In this document: in pieces, positions 9,111 to 16,923 of the stretch
Numbering within the stretch: position 1 is the first letter of the stretch
How the letters are laid out: the number at the start of each line of letters is the position of its first letter
NCBI GenBank assembly: GCA_029906195.1
Contig: JARWSJ010000002.1
Location: 1,054,001 to 1,118,000 of the forward strand
Direction: 5' to 3'
Length of the DNA: 64,000 bases
Source of the DNA: Chitinophagaceae bacterium 26-R-25
GTDB lineage: Bacteria; Bacteroidota; Bacteroidia; Chitinophagales; Chitinophagaceae
The notes under the pieces: generated by a model
Seen by the model: only the letters and a program-made list of their open reading frames with translations
Database searches by the model: none
Told to the model about the DNA's origin: nothing
Program-made: the position numbers and the translations under genes

Positions 9111-9521
9111 ATGAAACTATCGATCATCGCTTTATCACTATTCTCATTGTTTGCGTTTAGTGCATGTAAGAAAGAAGTAACAGAAGTGCAGCAAGTTAAG
9201 CAGGCGTATTCTATCCTTTTTAATTTGCAACCCAACGCGTGGCAAATGAGCAGCGACAATAAAACTGCCACTATTGATATACCTGTTCCCGAGCTTGACC
9301 AATATATGTACACAAATGGCGGCGTGCTGGCTTACATTGCATTTGATGGAACAAACTATGACGCCTTACCTGAAACTTATGATGCATTTTCTTACATAGT
9401 AACGCACAATGTCGGGCACGTGTACATTTCAATATCAGAGCTATCTGGCAACACGTTCACGCCTCCGAACGCAATACTAAAAGCAAAAGTTGTCTTGATA
9501 GATGCCGATCCGTTGAATTAA
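9111..9521 (+). CDS. Small predicted lipoprotein, unknown function
   Basis: A 136-residue protein with an N-terminal hydrophobic signal (LSIIALSLFSLFAFSAC) ending in a lipobox-like FSAC with lysines after the cysteine, so it is probably a lipoprotein. The rest is soluble and beta-rich in appearance (ATIDIPVPELDQYMY, GHVYISISEL), and no family was recognised. A TAttTTCG box lies at 9038-9045, 65 bp upstream. A strong terminator hairpin follows 19 bp after the stop, so it is probably a single-gene transcript. Confidence 0.8.
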   Translation: MKLSIIALSLFSLFAFSACKKEVTEVQQVKQAYSILFNLQPNAWQMSSDNKTATIDIPVPELDQYMYTNGGVLAYIAFDGTNYDALPETYDAFSYIVTHNVGHVYISISELSGNTFTPPNAILKAKVVLIDADPLN

Positions 9522-9540
9522 ATAGTCATGTCAAATTATA

Positions 9541-9580
9541 AAAAAGAGAAGCAGCTAGATATTTAGCTGCTTCTCTTTTT
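9541..9580 (+). terminator. Strong rho-independent terminator
   Basis: Perfect 17-bp inverted repeat (AAAAAGAGAAGCAGCTA with loop GATATT) ending in a T tract, 20 bp after the small lipoprotein gene. The T/A symmetry would let it work in both directions. Confidence 0.92.
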
Positions 9581-9603
9581 TATGTCAATAAGAATTAGGA
9601 ATT

Positions 9604-9802
9604 CAATGTCGTTTAGTTAAGGATTTTTAAACGGAATGGTGGTTGTGATCCGTTAGAAAAGACCGTTTGTCATCCCGACGAAGGAGGGATCTGCGTGATT
9701 GTTAACGCATAGTGTGGGCTAGTGTTAGGCTCAGATCCCTCCTTCGTCGGGATGACAAGCGACATCTCTTAATTTTTCAAACAGCTTAACTAAACGACAT
9801 TG
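9604..9802. mobile_element. MITE-like nested palindrome, copy 1
   Basis: A 199-bp non-coding element with perfect 18-bp terminal inverted repeats CAATGTCGTTTAGTTAAG. Nested inside is a perfect 25-bp inverted pair, GTCATCCCGACGAAGGAGGG and on, at 9669-9693 and 9732-9756. It is flanked on both sides by the identical 11-mer AATTAGGAATT (9593-9603 and 9803-9813), which looks like a target-site duplication inside a GAATTAG heptad array. A second, diverged copy lies at 58029-58226. It has no ORF, so mobilisation would need a transposase elsewhere. Confidence 0.7.
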
Positions 9803-9962
9803 AATTAGGAATTAAGAATTAAGAATTCTTTCTGTGCTGCAGGGCGAATGCGATTCGTCCCTACGCCATTTTCAAATCATCAAAATCATGACAATCATGA
9901 AAATCTGTGTTCACTCTCCCCATTTTCAAATGTTCAAATCCCCAAATCCCCAAATTTTCAAA
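9803..9962. repeat. Mixed short-repeat tract before the mutS 3' end
   Basis: In order: GAATTAAGAATT heptads (9803-9830), a GGGCGAATGCGATTCGTCCC palindrome (9842-9861; relative at 34056-34080), a right-hand copy of the GAACGCAG family (9884-9912), and TTTTCAAAT tandem units (9918-9962). The last of these ends at the mutS stop codon. Confidence 0.8.
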
Positions 9963-12566
9963 TTACTTCACCCTCTCCTTAATCTCCTGCAATTTCAACA
10001 ACGCTTCTACCGGAGTCAATCTGTTAATATCAAGATTGTTCAGCAAACCGCGTATTTCTTCAAAAGTTTGCGAATGCGCATCGAAAATGGAAAGCTGCAT
10101 TTTGGGCATCGAGAGTTGTTTCACCTGGTCCTCGATACTCGCGTCGACATGTTTTGTTTCCAATTGTTTCAACACATCATTTGCGCGATCGATAAGTGAA
10201 GGAGGCATGCCCGCCATTTTCGCCACATGAATACCAAAGCTATGTGTACTGCCGCCCGGAGCTAATTTTCGAAGGAAGATAATTTTGTTGCCTACCTCTT
10301 TATTGGTGACATGGTAATTTTTTACGTTGACCAATTTGTTTTCCAGCTCATTCAACTCATGGTAGTGCGTAGCAAATAAAGTCTTCGGCTGGCAGGGAGA
10401 TTTTTGTAAAAATTCTACAATGCTCCATGCAATGGAAATGCCATCATAGGTAGATGTACCGCGGCCAATTTCATCCAGCAGGATCAAACTCCTGTCGGTG
10501 ATGTTGTTGATAATGCTGGCCGTTTCGTTCATCTCCACCATAAAAGTAGACTCGCCGCCGCTTAAGTTATCAGAAGCACCAACACGCGTAAAGATCTTAT
10601 CTGTTAAAGGAACAAATGCATCTGCCGCCGGAACAAAACTTCCGATATGCGCCATTAGTGTGATAAGCGCCGTTTGACGAAGCAAAGCACTCTTACCACT
10701 CATGTTCGGTCCCGTTAAAATAATGACCTGCTGCGTGTTTTTATTCAGCTCAATGTCATTGGCGATGTAGTGTTCACCTGTTCCCAGATTTCGTTCAATC
10801 ACAGGATGGCGTCCGTCTTTAATGACCAGTTCTGCGCCTTCATGGAGCAACGGTTTCTTATAATTGAAATGAGTAGCATTATGTGCAAAGCACAACAAGC
10901 AATCGACGATTGCAAGAATATTTCCGTTCGTTTGAATAGGAGCGAGGTAAGTTTGCAATTCATTCAGCAATGCCTCGTACAAAGACATTTCAAGCTGATA
11001 GATTTTATCCTCCGCGCCTGTGATTTTTTCTTCGTATTCCTTGAGTTCAGGAGTGATGTAGCGCTCGCAATTGGCCAGCGTTTGCTTGCGTGTCCAGGTA
11101 GTGGGCACCTTATCTTTATGCGTGTTTGTTACTTCAAGAAAGTATCCAAACACATTGTTGAATCCGATCTTCAAAGAAGAAATACCTGTTTCATCAGCTT
11201 CCTTTTGTTGCAGTTGTGTAAGATATTGTTTGCCGTTAGAAGCAATGTTGCGCAGGTCATCCAGTTCGCTGCTGATGCCACTTGCGATCATGCCCCCTTT
11301 AACAGCAGTTGCAGGTGGGTTCTCAGTAATTTCTTTCTGAATTTTTTCTTCAATGTAATGGCACGGGTTCAATGCGTCTCCCAATCTTTTCAAATAACTA
11401 TTCTCGCTTTCAGCGCACAATTTTTTAATTGCATCCACTTGTTGCAAACCCCTTGCGATCTGCGCCACTTCGCGTGGGTTGATCTTCTTCAAAGGAATTT
11501 TACTCACGAGCCTTTCGATATCGCCGCACTGCTTGATGAGTTGCGAAAGTTTGGTTCTTGCATCTACGTCTTTGATCAAATACTCAACAAGATCAAGGCG
11601 CTCATTTATTTTGGTAATATCTTTTAAAGGGAAAACAAGCCAGCGTTTCAGCAGCCGGGCACCCATCGGCGAAACCGTATTGTCGAGCGTGCGCAAAAGC
11701 GTTTGACCATTTTCAACGCCGTTGCCAAGCAACTCAAGATTGCGGATTGTAAAGCGGTCCATCCACAAAAAATCATCGCGGTCAATGCGCTGCATGCTCA
11801 CAATGTGTTGCAGGTTTGGATGCTCTGTATCCTTTAGGTAATGTAGAACAGCACCTGCCGCTATCAATCCGCTTGCGAGTTCTTCAACACCAAAACCTTT
11901 TAAGGAATGCGTTTGGAAATGTTTTAATAAAGTTTCCTGAGCATACACCTCCTGGAATATCCATTCATCCAGCGTGTAGGTATAAAACTTACTTCCGAAA
12001 AATTCTTTGAATTGTTTTTGACGATGACGTTGAAAAATAACTTCCGCAGGTTTGAAACTTTGCAGAAGTTTATCAGCATATTCGCGATCACCTTCTGCAA
12101 GGAAAAATTCGCCGGTTGAAATGTCGAGAAAAGCTAAACCATATTTGTTGTCATCAACAAAATGCAGGGCAGCCAAAAAATTATTGCTGTTATGTTCGAG
12201 TAATTTATCGTTCGTGGCAGTACCGGGCGTGACCATTTCAGTAACCCCTCTTTTCACAATACCCTTTACCGTTTTCGGATCTTCCAGCTGATCGCAAATA
12301 GCAACACGGTAACCCGCTTTCACCAATTTGTGCAGATAAGTATCCAATGCATGGTGCGGAAAACCAGCCAGTTCACTCGAAGAAGGCGAGCCGTTATTTC
12401 TTTTAGTGAGCGTAATGCCCAGCACTTGTGAAGCAATGATGGCATCTCCGCCAAAGGTTTCGTAAAAGTCACCCACACGAAACAACAAAACCGCGTCAGG
12501 ATAGCGCTGTTTAATTGCATTGTGCTGTTGCATTAACGGAGTTTCAGTGCCAGTTGCTTTTGCCAT
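9963..12566 (-). CDS. mutS: DNA mismatch repair protein MutS
   Basis: Mismatch-recognition ATPase of 867 residues. The mismatch-wedging motif FYE lies at residues 34-36 (VGDFYETFGG). Walker A is GPNMSGKS near 619-626, followed by the ABC-type signature DNLSGGESTF and Walker B LLDEIGRGTSTYDG. All MutS I-V domains appear present. The frame is open 42 bp further upstream, but the ATG at 12566 (MAKATGTETPLMQQH) is chosen. It matches the usual MutS N-terminus, and a perfect -7 box lies 6 bp before it, which would put the longer start upstream of the transcript. It diverges from the TrmH-family gene. The stop touches a TTTGAAAAT repeat. Confidence 0.97.
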   Translation of the reverse strand: MAKATGTETPLMQQHNAIKQRYPDAVLLFRVGDFYETFGGDAIIASQVLGITLTKRNNGSPSSSELAGFPHHALDTYLHKLVKAGYRVAICDQLEDPKTVKGIVKRGVTEMVTPGTATNDKLLEHNSNNFLAALHFVDDNKYGLAFLDISTGEFFLAEGDREYADKLLQSFKPAEVIFQRHRQKQFKEFFGSKFYTYTLDEWIFQEVYAQETLLKHFQTHSLKGFGVEELASGLIAAGAVLHYLKDTEHPNLQHIVSMQRIDRDDFLWMDRFTIRNLELLGNGVENGQTLLRTLDNTVSPMGARLLKRWLVFPLKDITKINERLDLVEYLIKDVDARTKLSQLIKQCGDIERLVSKIPLKKINPREVAQIARGLQQVDAIKKLCAESENSYLKRLGDALNPCHYIEEKIQKEITENPPATAVKGGMIASGISSELDDLRNIASNGKQYLTQLQQKEADETGISSLKIGFNNVFGYFLEVTNTHKDKVPTTWTRKQTLANCERYITPELKEYEEKITGAEDKIYQLEMSLYEALLNELQTYLAPIQTNGNILAIVDCLLCFAHNATHFNYKKPLLHEGAELVIKDGRHPVIERNLGTGEHYIANDIELNKNTQQVIILTGPNMSGKSALLRQTALITLMAHIGSFVPAADAFVPLTDKIFTRVGASDNLSGGESTFMVEMNETASIINNITDRSLILLDEIGRGTSTYDGISIAWSIVEFLQKSPCQPKTLFATHYHELNELENKLVNVKNYHVTNKEVGNKIIFLRKLAPGGSTHSFGIHVAKMAGMPPSLIDRANDVLKQLETKHVDASIEDQVKQLSMPKMQLSIFDAHSQTFEEIRGLLNNLDINRLTPVEALLKLQEIKERVK

Positions 12567-12572
12567 AGCTGG

Positions 12573-12580
12573 CAAATTTA
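12573..12580 (-). promoter_or_regulatory. Predicted -7 box of mutS, 6 bp from the ATG
   Basis: On the minus strand this reads TAAATTTG, then CCAGCT, then ATG. A start of transcription a few bases after the box falls on or next to the initiation codon, so the mRNA is probably leaderless. Confidence 0.6.
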
Positions 12581-12657
12581 GCAATTGGCGACAAGTTGCG
12601 GGTAGCATATTGCGAGTTGTAAGTGGCTAATTTTTGACAAGTTATCAACAGGGAGCG

Positions 12658-12792
12658 GTGGCAAGTAGCTGGCAGCCAGTAGCCAGCGGGAAGTTCAACA
12701 TATTTGGCGGTATGTCATATGTAAGCGCTACTGCCGCTGGCAACTGGCAACCGGCCACCCGTTTTCAAATTTTCAAATCCTCAAATTTTCAA
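12658..12792. repeat. GGCAACTGGC inverted pair plus TTTTCAAAT units
   Basis: Left arm GGTGGCAAGTAGCTGGCAGC and on (12658-12689), right arm CCGCTGGCAACTGGCAACCG and on (12734-12759). Tandem TTTTCAAAT units (12761-12792) follow, directly before the TrmH-family promoter box. Confidence 0.8.
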
Positions 12793-12798
12793 ATTACC

Positions 12799-12806
12799 TA
12801 ATTTTG
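12799..12806 (+). promoter_or_regulatory. Predicted -7 box of the TrmH-family gene, 5 bp from the ATG
   Basis: TAATTTTG, then CCGCT, then ATG at 12812. The consensus is exact and the layout mirrors that of mutS. It predicts a leaderless or nearly leaderless transcript. Confidence 0.6.
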
Positions 12807-12811
12807 CCGCT

Positions 12812-13357
12812 ATGCGAAAACTGAGCATGGATGAACTAAACCGTAAATCGGTGGAGGAGTTCAAAGAATCTGAGAAAGTTCCCTTAATTGTTGTTTTGGA
12901 AAACATCCGGAGCGCTTATAACATTGGAAGCGTCTTCCGCACAGCAGATGCTTTTTTGCTGGAAGCGGTGTACATATGTGGCTATTCTGCAAAGCCGCCT
13001 CATAAAGAAATCAAAAAAACAGCACTTGGTGCAGAGGATTCCGTTCACTGGAAAGGCTTTGCAAACGCCGGTGAAGCGGTAGAAGAATTAAAACAGGATG
13101 GCTATAAAGTTTTTGCCATCGAGCAGGTGGAAAACAGCCGAAAATTGCACGAATGCAAGTTTGATACAAACGAAAAAATTGCCATCGTCTTAGGCAACGA
13201 AGTCACTGGAGTGGAGCAGTCGACAATTGCTTTATGTAATGGCACAATTGAAATCCCGCAACTGGGCATGAAACATTCGCTTAATATTGCAACCGCCGCC
13301 GGCGTTGTGATCTGGGAAATAGTAAGGAACTTTGTTCCAAAGTTTATTGAAAAGTAA
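12812..13357 (+). CDS. SpoU/TrmH-family RNA 2'-O-methyltransferase
   Basis: SPOUT-fold RNA ribose methyltransferase using S-adenosylmethionine. The three family motifs are seen: motif 1 NIRSAYNIGSVFRTADA (about 34-50), motif 2 IAIVLGNEVTGVEQ, and motif 3 EIPQLGMKHSLNIATAAGVV. At 181 residues it has only the catalytic domain, without the N-terminal RNA-binding extension of RlmB, so it resembles TrmH/TrmL-type tRNA enzymes. The target nucleotide cannot be told. The ATG at 12812 fits the adjacent promoter box. It heads a plus-strand run to 16923. Confidence 0.92.
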   Translation: MRKLSMDELNRKSVEEFKESEKVPLIVVLENIRSAYNIGSVFRTADAFLLEAVYICGYSAKPPHKEIKKTALGAEDSVHWKGFANAGEAVEELKQDGYKVFAIEQVENSRKLHECKFDTNEKIAIVLGNEVTGVEQSTIALCNGTIEIPQLGMKHSLNIATAAGVVIWEIVRNFVPKFIEK

Positions 13358-13377
13358 AAAGGTATTTAGATCGTAAA

Positions 13378-13605
13378 ATGAAATCAATTTTTTCAAAAGC
13401 TAGAAATCTCACATCTAAACAAATTCTCAAAGGAATTGAAAATGGAGCAAAAGATGCGGCTTTATTCTTAGATGGGAAATTGGAGCTTAGAAATGCGAAT
13501 GATTTGTTCTGTGTCCATAAAGCTACCGTAATTGAAAGTAAAAATAAAAGTAGGATTAAATCGGAGGTAACCTCTAACAACCAACAACTACCAACTAACA
13601 ACTAA
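13378..13605 (+). CDS. Small hypothetical protein
   Basis: A 75-residue ORF 20 bp after the methyltransferase gene and 3 bp before the prenyltransferase gene, so its position fits an operon member. The first 55 residues (MKSIFSKARNLTSKQ...) look like a normal soluble protein. The tail SNNQQLPTNN is encoded by a CCAACAACT tandem repeat like that at the window's right end. No family was recognised. It may be a genuine small gene whose 3' end was replaced by repeat DNA, or a decayed remnant. Confidence 0.45.
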   Translation: MKSIFSKARNLTSKQILKGIENGAKDAALFLDGKLELRNANDLFCVHKATVIESKNKSRIKSEVTSNNQQLPTNN

Positions 13606-13608
13606 TAC

Positions 13609-14490
13609 ATGAGTACAGTAAAAAATTATCTAAGCTTGGTTAAGTTTTCACACACCATTTTCGCAATGCCATTTGCGATGATTGGCTTTTTCCTGGCAAT
13701 GGTTAAAATGAACAGTGAGGAGAATGCAATCGGTTGGCAGCAATTGGTGTTGAAATTTGTATTGGTACTCGTTTGTATGGTAACTGCACGTAGTGCGGCC
13801 ATGGCTTTCAACCGTTACCTGGACAGAGCCTTTGATGCAAAAAATCCACGCACTGCCATTCGTGAAATTCCTGCCGGAATTATTTCTGCGGATAGCGCTT
13901 TGCGTTTCACAATTATTTGCTGCATTATTTTCATGGGTGCTTGTTTTTTCATCAACACACTTTGCTTTTTCCTTTCGCCAGTTGCGTTATTTGTAATTCT
14001 ATTTTACAGCTATACAAAAAGATTTACACCACTTTGTCATTTGGTATTAGGGTTGGGTTTGTCGCTGGCGCCCATTGGCGCATATCTGGCGGTAACAGGA
14101 AAATTTGAGTTGTTACCAATTCTATTCTCATTGGCTGTAATCTTCTGGGTGAGCGGGTTTGACGTAATCTACGCTTTGCAGGATGTTGACTTTGACCAAT
14201 CACAAAATTTATATTCTATTCCTTCTGTGTTGGGCAAACCAAAAGCATTAAGAGTGTCTGAATTGTTGCATTTGTGCAGCGCGATTTGTGTAGTAACTGC
14301 AGGCGTTTACGGGCATTTTCACTGGTTGTACTGGATCGGTATCGCAGTGTTTGTGGGCATGTTGCTCTATCAACACTCCATTGTAAAACCAAACGACCTT
14401 AGCAAAGTGAACATAGCCTTCATGACCGCGAATGGCATTGCCAGCGTAGTGTTTGCTGTGTTTGTGATCAGCGACTTGTTTTTGAGGTAA
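13609..14490 (+). CDS. UbiA-like prenyltransferase (MqnP/4-hydroxybenzoate polyprenyltransferase type)
   Basis: Integral membrane aromatic prenyltransferase of 293 residues with about eight helices. The first Asp-rich motif is NRYLDRAFDAKNPRT (N68, D72, D76) and the second is QDVDFDQSQN (D192, D194, D196), which bind Mg-diphosphate of the polyprenyl donor. The NPRT ending of motif 1 is typical of UbiA and the futalosine-pathway enzyme MqnP. Chitinophagaceae make menaquinone, so MqnP is the likelier role, though no mqn genes are in view. It starts with ATG at 13609. Its stop codon begins a TAACTGAA repeat tract (14491-14540). Confidence 0.88.
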   Translation: MSTVKNYLSLVKFSHTIFAMPFAMIGFFLAMVKMNSEENAIGWQQLVLKFVLVLVCMVTARSAAMAFNRYLDRAFDAKNPRTAIREIPAGIISADSALRFTIICCIIFMGACFFINTLCFFLSPVALFVILFYSYTKRFTPLCHLVLGLGLSLAPIGAYLAVTGKFELLPILFSLAVIFWVSGFDVIYALQDVDFDQSQNLYSIPSVLGKPKALRVSELLHLCSAICVVTAGVYGHFHWLYWIGIAVFVGMLLYQHSIVKPNDLSKVNIAFMTANGIASVVFAVFVISDLFLR

Positions 14491-14640
14491 TGACTGAGTA
14501 ACTGAATAACTGAAGGGCTGAATTATTGAATCATTGAATTGTTGAAAAGAAAATCCCAATCAATCATCTCAATCATGACAATCTTGAAAATCAGCGTTCC
14601 GTTCTCTCCATTTTCAAATTCCCAAATTTTCAAATTAACC
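14491..14640. repeat. TAACTGAA units, GAACGCAG right copy and TTTTCAAAT units
   Basis: Directly after the prenyltransferase stop come TAACTGAA/GAATTATT-like units (14491-14545), then a diverged right-hand GAACGCAG copy (14571-14600), then TTTTCAAAT units (14608-14637) ending at the ruvX start codon. Confidence 0.75.
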
Positions 14641-15051
14641 ATGGCTCGCATCCTCTCTATAGACTACGGCCTTCGCCGCACCGGCATCGCAGTTACCGAT
14701 CCTTTGCAGATCATTGCAACGGGCCTTACTACTGTTGACACAAAAGAGCTCATGCCATTTCTCAAAAAATATTTTCAGCAGGAACAGGTGGAACTTGTGA
14801 TCATTGGTGAGCCAAAAAACTGGGACGATTCCGATACGCACGCGACTCCGCTTGTGAATGCATTTGTGAAACAATTTGCCAAGGATTTCCCGGCGCTTCC
14901 CTACAAAATGGTGGATGAGCGCTACACCTCCAAAATGGCCAAACAAAGCATGATAGAAAGCGGCATGAAGAAAAAGGACCGCCGGAACAAGAAGCTGGTG
15001 GATGAAATTGCCGCGACCATTATGCTGCAGGAATACTTGCAGCAAATTTGA
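14641..15051 (+). CDS. ruvX: Putative pre-16S rRNA nuclease / Holliday junction resolvase RuvX (YqgF)
   Basis: RNase H-fold nuclease of 136 residues, thought to trim the 5' end of 16S rRNA and originally proposed as a resolvase. The N-terminal strand carries the catalytic aspartate (ILSIDYGLRRTGIAV, D8). The second acidic site is VIGEPKN and the C-terminal acidic motif is NKKLVDEIAAT. The ATG at 14641 gives the standard opening. The frame is open upstream through repeat DNA, but that extension is repeat-derived (QSIISIMTILK and so on) and is rejected. Confidence 0.93.
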   Translation: MARILSIDYGLRRTGIAVTDPLQIIATGLTTVDTKELMPFLKKYFQQEQVELVIIGEPKNWDDSDTHATPLVNAFVKQFAKDFPALPYKMVDERYTSKMAKQSMIESGMKKKDRRNKKLVDEIAATIMLQEYLQQI

Positions 15052-15197
15052 AAATATGGGAATTTGAAAATTTGAAAATGCTTTAGGTTCAGCTTGCTTC
15101 TATACTTTTCAACTTGCTGAAAGTCAATCATATGGGCGGCGTTTTTAGACATTAAACGCCATTTTCAAATTTTCAAATCTTCAAATTTTCAAATTGT
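15049..15197. repeat. TTTGAAAAT inverted pair
   Basis: Left arm 15049-15080 (TTTGAAAATATGGGAATTTG and on), overlapping the ruvX stop codon. Right arm 15161-15197 (CATTTTCAAATTTTCAAATC and on), ending just before the def promoter. The spacer of about 80 bp is unique. Confidence 0.85.
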
Positions 15198-15200
15198 CTT

Positions 15201-15208
15201 TACCTTTG
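15201..15208 (+). promoter_or_regulatory. Predicted -7 box of def
   Basis: TACCTTTG matches TAnnTTTG and ends 22 bp before the ATG at 15231. Confidence 0.55.
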
Positions 15209-15230
15209 CCAATTAACAAATATTCGAAAG

Positions 15231-15809
15231 ATGATACTTCCAATTGTAGCATATGGACACCCGGTATTGAGAAAAGTGGCACAGGATATAACCCCGGATT
15301 ACCCAAAGCTAAATGAATTTATTGCGGACATGTGGGAAACAATGTACTATAGCAACGGCGTTGGTATTGCGGCTCCGCAGGTGAATCGTGACATTAGACT
15401 TTTTGTAGTTGATAGCGAGCAGATTATCAATAATCTTGACGAAGACGAAAAGAAAGAATATCCAAACGATAAAGGCATCAAACAGGTTTTTATCAATGCA
15501 CACGTAACTGAATTGGATGGGGAAGAGTGGGCTTATAACGAAGGTTGCTTAAGCATTCCAAAGATCCGTGAAGATGTTTACAGGGCAGAATCAGTAACCA
15601 TTGAATACAAGGACGAAAATTTTGAACATCATGTTAAAACGTTTAATGGCATCACTGCAAGAGTTATCTTGCATGAGTATGATCACATTGAAGGCAAATT
15701 GTTCATCGATTATTTGAAGCCTTTGAAAAAGAAATTGCTGAAAGGAAAACTGGATGATATATCGAAAGGCAAAATAAGAGTGGATTATAAAATGATGTTC
15801 GCCAAGTAG
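15231..15809 (+). CDS. def: Peptide deformylase
   Basis: Removes the N-formyl group from nascent proteins in the cytoplasm. All three metallo-enzyme motifs are present: GVGIAAPQV (43-51), EGCLSIP with the metal ligand C106, and HEYDH with ligands H148 and H152 and catalytic E149. At 192 residues it is a little long for a type I enzyme, with an inserted acidic segment, NNLDEDEKKEYPNDKG, around residues 67-82 that is common in Bacteroidota. The ATG at 15231 starts MILPIVAYGHPVLR as expected. It follows ruvX after a repeat gap and has its own predicted promoter. Confidence 0.97.
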   Translation: MILPIVAYGHPVLRKVAQDITPDYPKLNEFIADMWETMYYSNGVGIAAPQVNRDIRLFVVDSEQIINNLDEDEKKEYPNDKGIKQVFINAHVTELDGEEWAYNEGCLSIPKIREDVYRAESVTIEYKDENFEHHVKTFNGITARVILHEYDHIEGKLFIDYLKPLKKKLLKGKLDDISKGKIRVDYKMMFAK

Positions 15810-15930
15810 AGACGCATCAAAATGCGTCTGTTCAAGCATGAAAATGCGTCTTGTTCAAGCATGAAAATGCGTCTTGATAATGAAGATGACATGCATCCTT
15901 ATAGAGACGCATTATCATGCGTCCCTACAA
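15807..15930. repeat. GAGACGCAT palindrome cluster
   Basis: Three to four copies of the GAGACGCAT/ATGCGTCTC palindrome, starting in the def stop codon region (TAGAGACGCATC) and ending at CATGCGTCCCTAC. Two tandem units, CAAGCATGAAAATGCGTCTT, lie in the middle. The family recurs at 62412-62529 by the TolC gene. Confidence 0.85.
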
Positions 15931-15978
15931 AAAATAGTGTTCGCAAATAGAAACGAATCATAAAACCCCGTTCCTTAT

Positions 15979-16923
15979 ATGAGAAAGAATAAAAAATATC
16001 TATTGGTTTTATTCTTTCTCTTTTTTTGTGCTCATTATTTACCGGCGCAGGATAGTATCGTTACGATCGACAAAAAAGTAGTCACTTTAAAGGAAGTGAT
16101 TGTTCGCAGCAATTTTGACGTTGCGTCTTTTATTCGTCGAATTCAAACCGACACTACTTTCTACAAAGCTTTCCGTAATTTAAAAATCCTGGGTTTTATC
16201 TCCCTCAATGATGTTCGCATGCTTGACAAAAACGGCGAACTCGAGGCCATGCTCGACAGCAAAACTGAACAAGTGGTGAAAGATGGCTGCCGCAGCATGA
16301 ACATTTTACAGCAAACTACCCAGGGCGAGATTTATAAAAGCGATAGCTCCTGGAACTACTATACGCTGGAAATGTACGCGGGGCTTATGTTTACAAACGG
16401 AACTGTTTGTGGCGAAAACAACATTGTAAAAGATCTGGACCGCAACCTGAGCGACAAAAAAGGTATTGAAAAGCACAAGGAACAATTAAAGATGCTTTTC
16501 TTTAATCCCGGGCGAAAAATTCCCGGCGTGCCATTTATCGGCAACAAAGTCGCGCTGTTTGATGATGATGTGGCAAAGCTGTATGATTTTACGATTGACA
16601 TGGAGCAATATCTCGGGCAGAACTGTTATGTTTTCAAAATAAAGGCACGCAGCGATCTCAGCCATAGTGAAAGGAACGATGTGGTGATTAATGAAATGAC
16701 AACATGGTTTGATGGCAACTCGATGGAAATTGTTGGACGCAAATACGATCTGAGTTATGATGCCGGTATCTACGATTTTGATGTACACATGGAAGTGCAG
16801 CTTACAAAGTTTGGCGACTATCTTGTTCCCAAATTAATCCGCTACAACGGTAACTGGCATGTGGCGTTTAAGAAGCGTGAACATGGTGTTTTCACCGCAA
16901 CACTGTTTGACTATAAACGTTAG
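15979..16923 (+). CDS. Secreted protein of unknown function
   Basis: A 314-residue protein with a typical signal peptide (KYLLVLFFLFFCAHYLPAQ, cleavage after AQ). The segment ITIDKKVVTLKEVIVRSN after it resembles the start of Bacteroidota outer-membrane or periplasmic proteins in which a short carboxypeptidase-like region precedes the functional domain. The remainder (DVHMEVQLTKFGDYLVPK near the end) has alternating strands suggestive of a lipoprotein-carrier or periplasmic beta fold, but no family was recognised. It stands alone on the plus strand after a GAGACGCAT cluster. Confidence 0.8.
   Translation: MRKNKKYLLVLFFLFFCAHYLPAQDSIVTIDKKVVTLKEVIVRSNFDVASFIRRIQTDTTFYKAFRNLKILGFISLNDVRMLDKNGELEAMLDSKTEQVVKDGCRSMNILQQTTQGEIYKSDSSWNYYTLEMYAGLMFTNGTVCGENNIVKDLDRNLSDKKGIEKHKEQLKMLFFNPGRKIPGVPFIGNKVALFDDDVAKLYDFTIDMEQYLGQNCYVFKIKARSDLSHSERNDVVINEMTTWFDGNSMEIVGRKYDLSYDAGIYDFDVHMEVQLTKFGDYLVPKLIRYNGNWHVAFKKREHGVFTATLFDYKR

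Noticed and set aside
9669-9756. GTCATCCC...GGGATGAC hairpin as an insertion sequence
   Set aside because: There is no transposase ORF, and the whole element is 200 bp. It is better described as a MITE-like or repeat element.
10770-11627. A 285-codon open frame antisense to mutS
   Set aside because: It overlaps conserved MutS domains, has improbable composition, and has no promoter or ribosome-binding context.
14539-14640. Longer N-terminus for ruvX
   Set aside because: The extra 34 codons are translated repeat DNA, and RuvX proteins start at the ATG used (MARILSIDYG).
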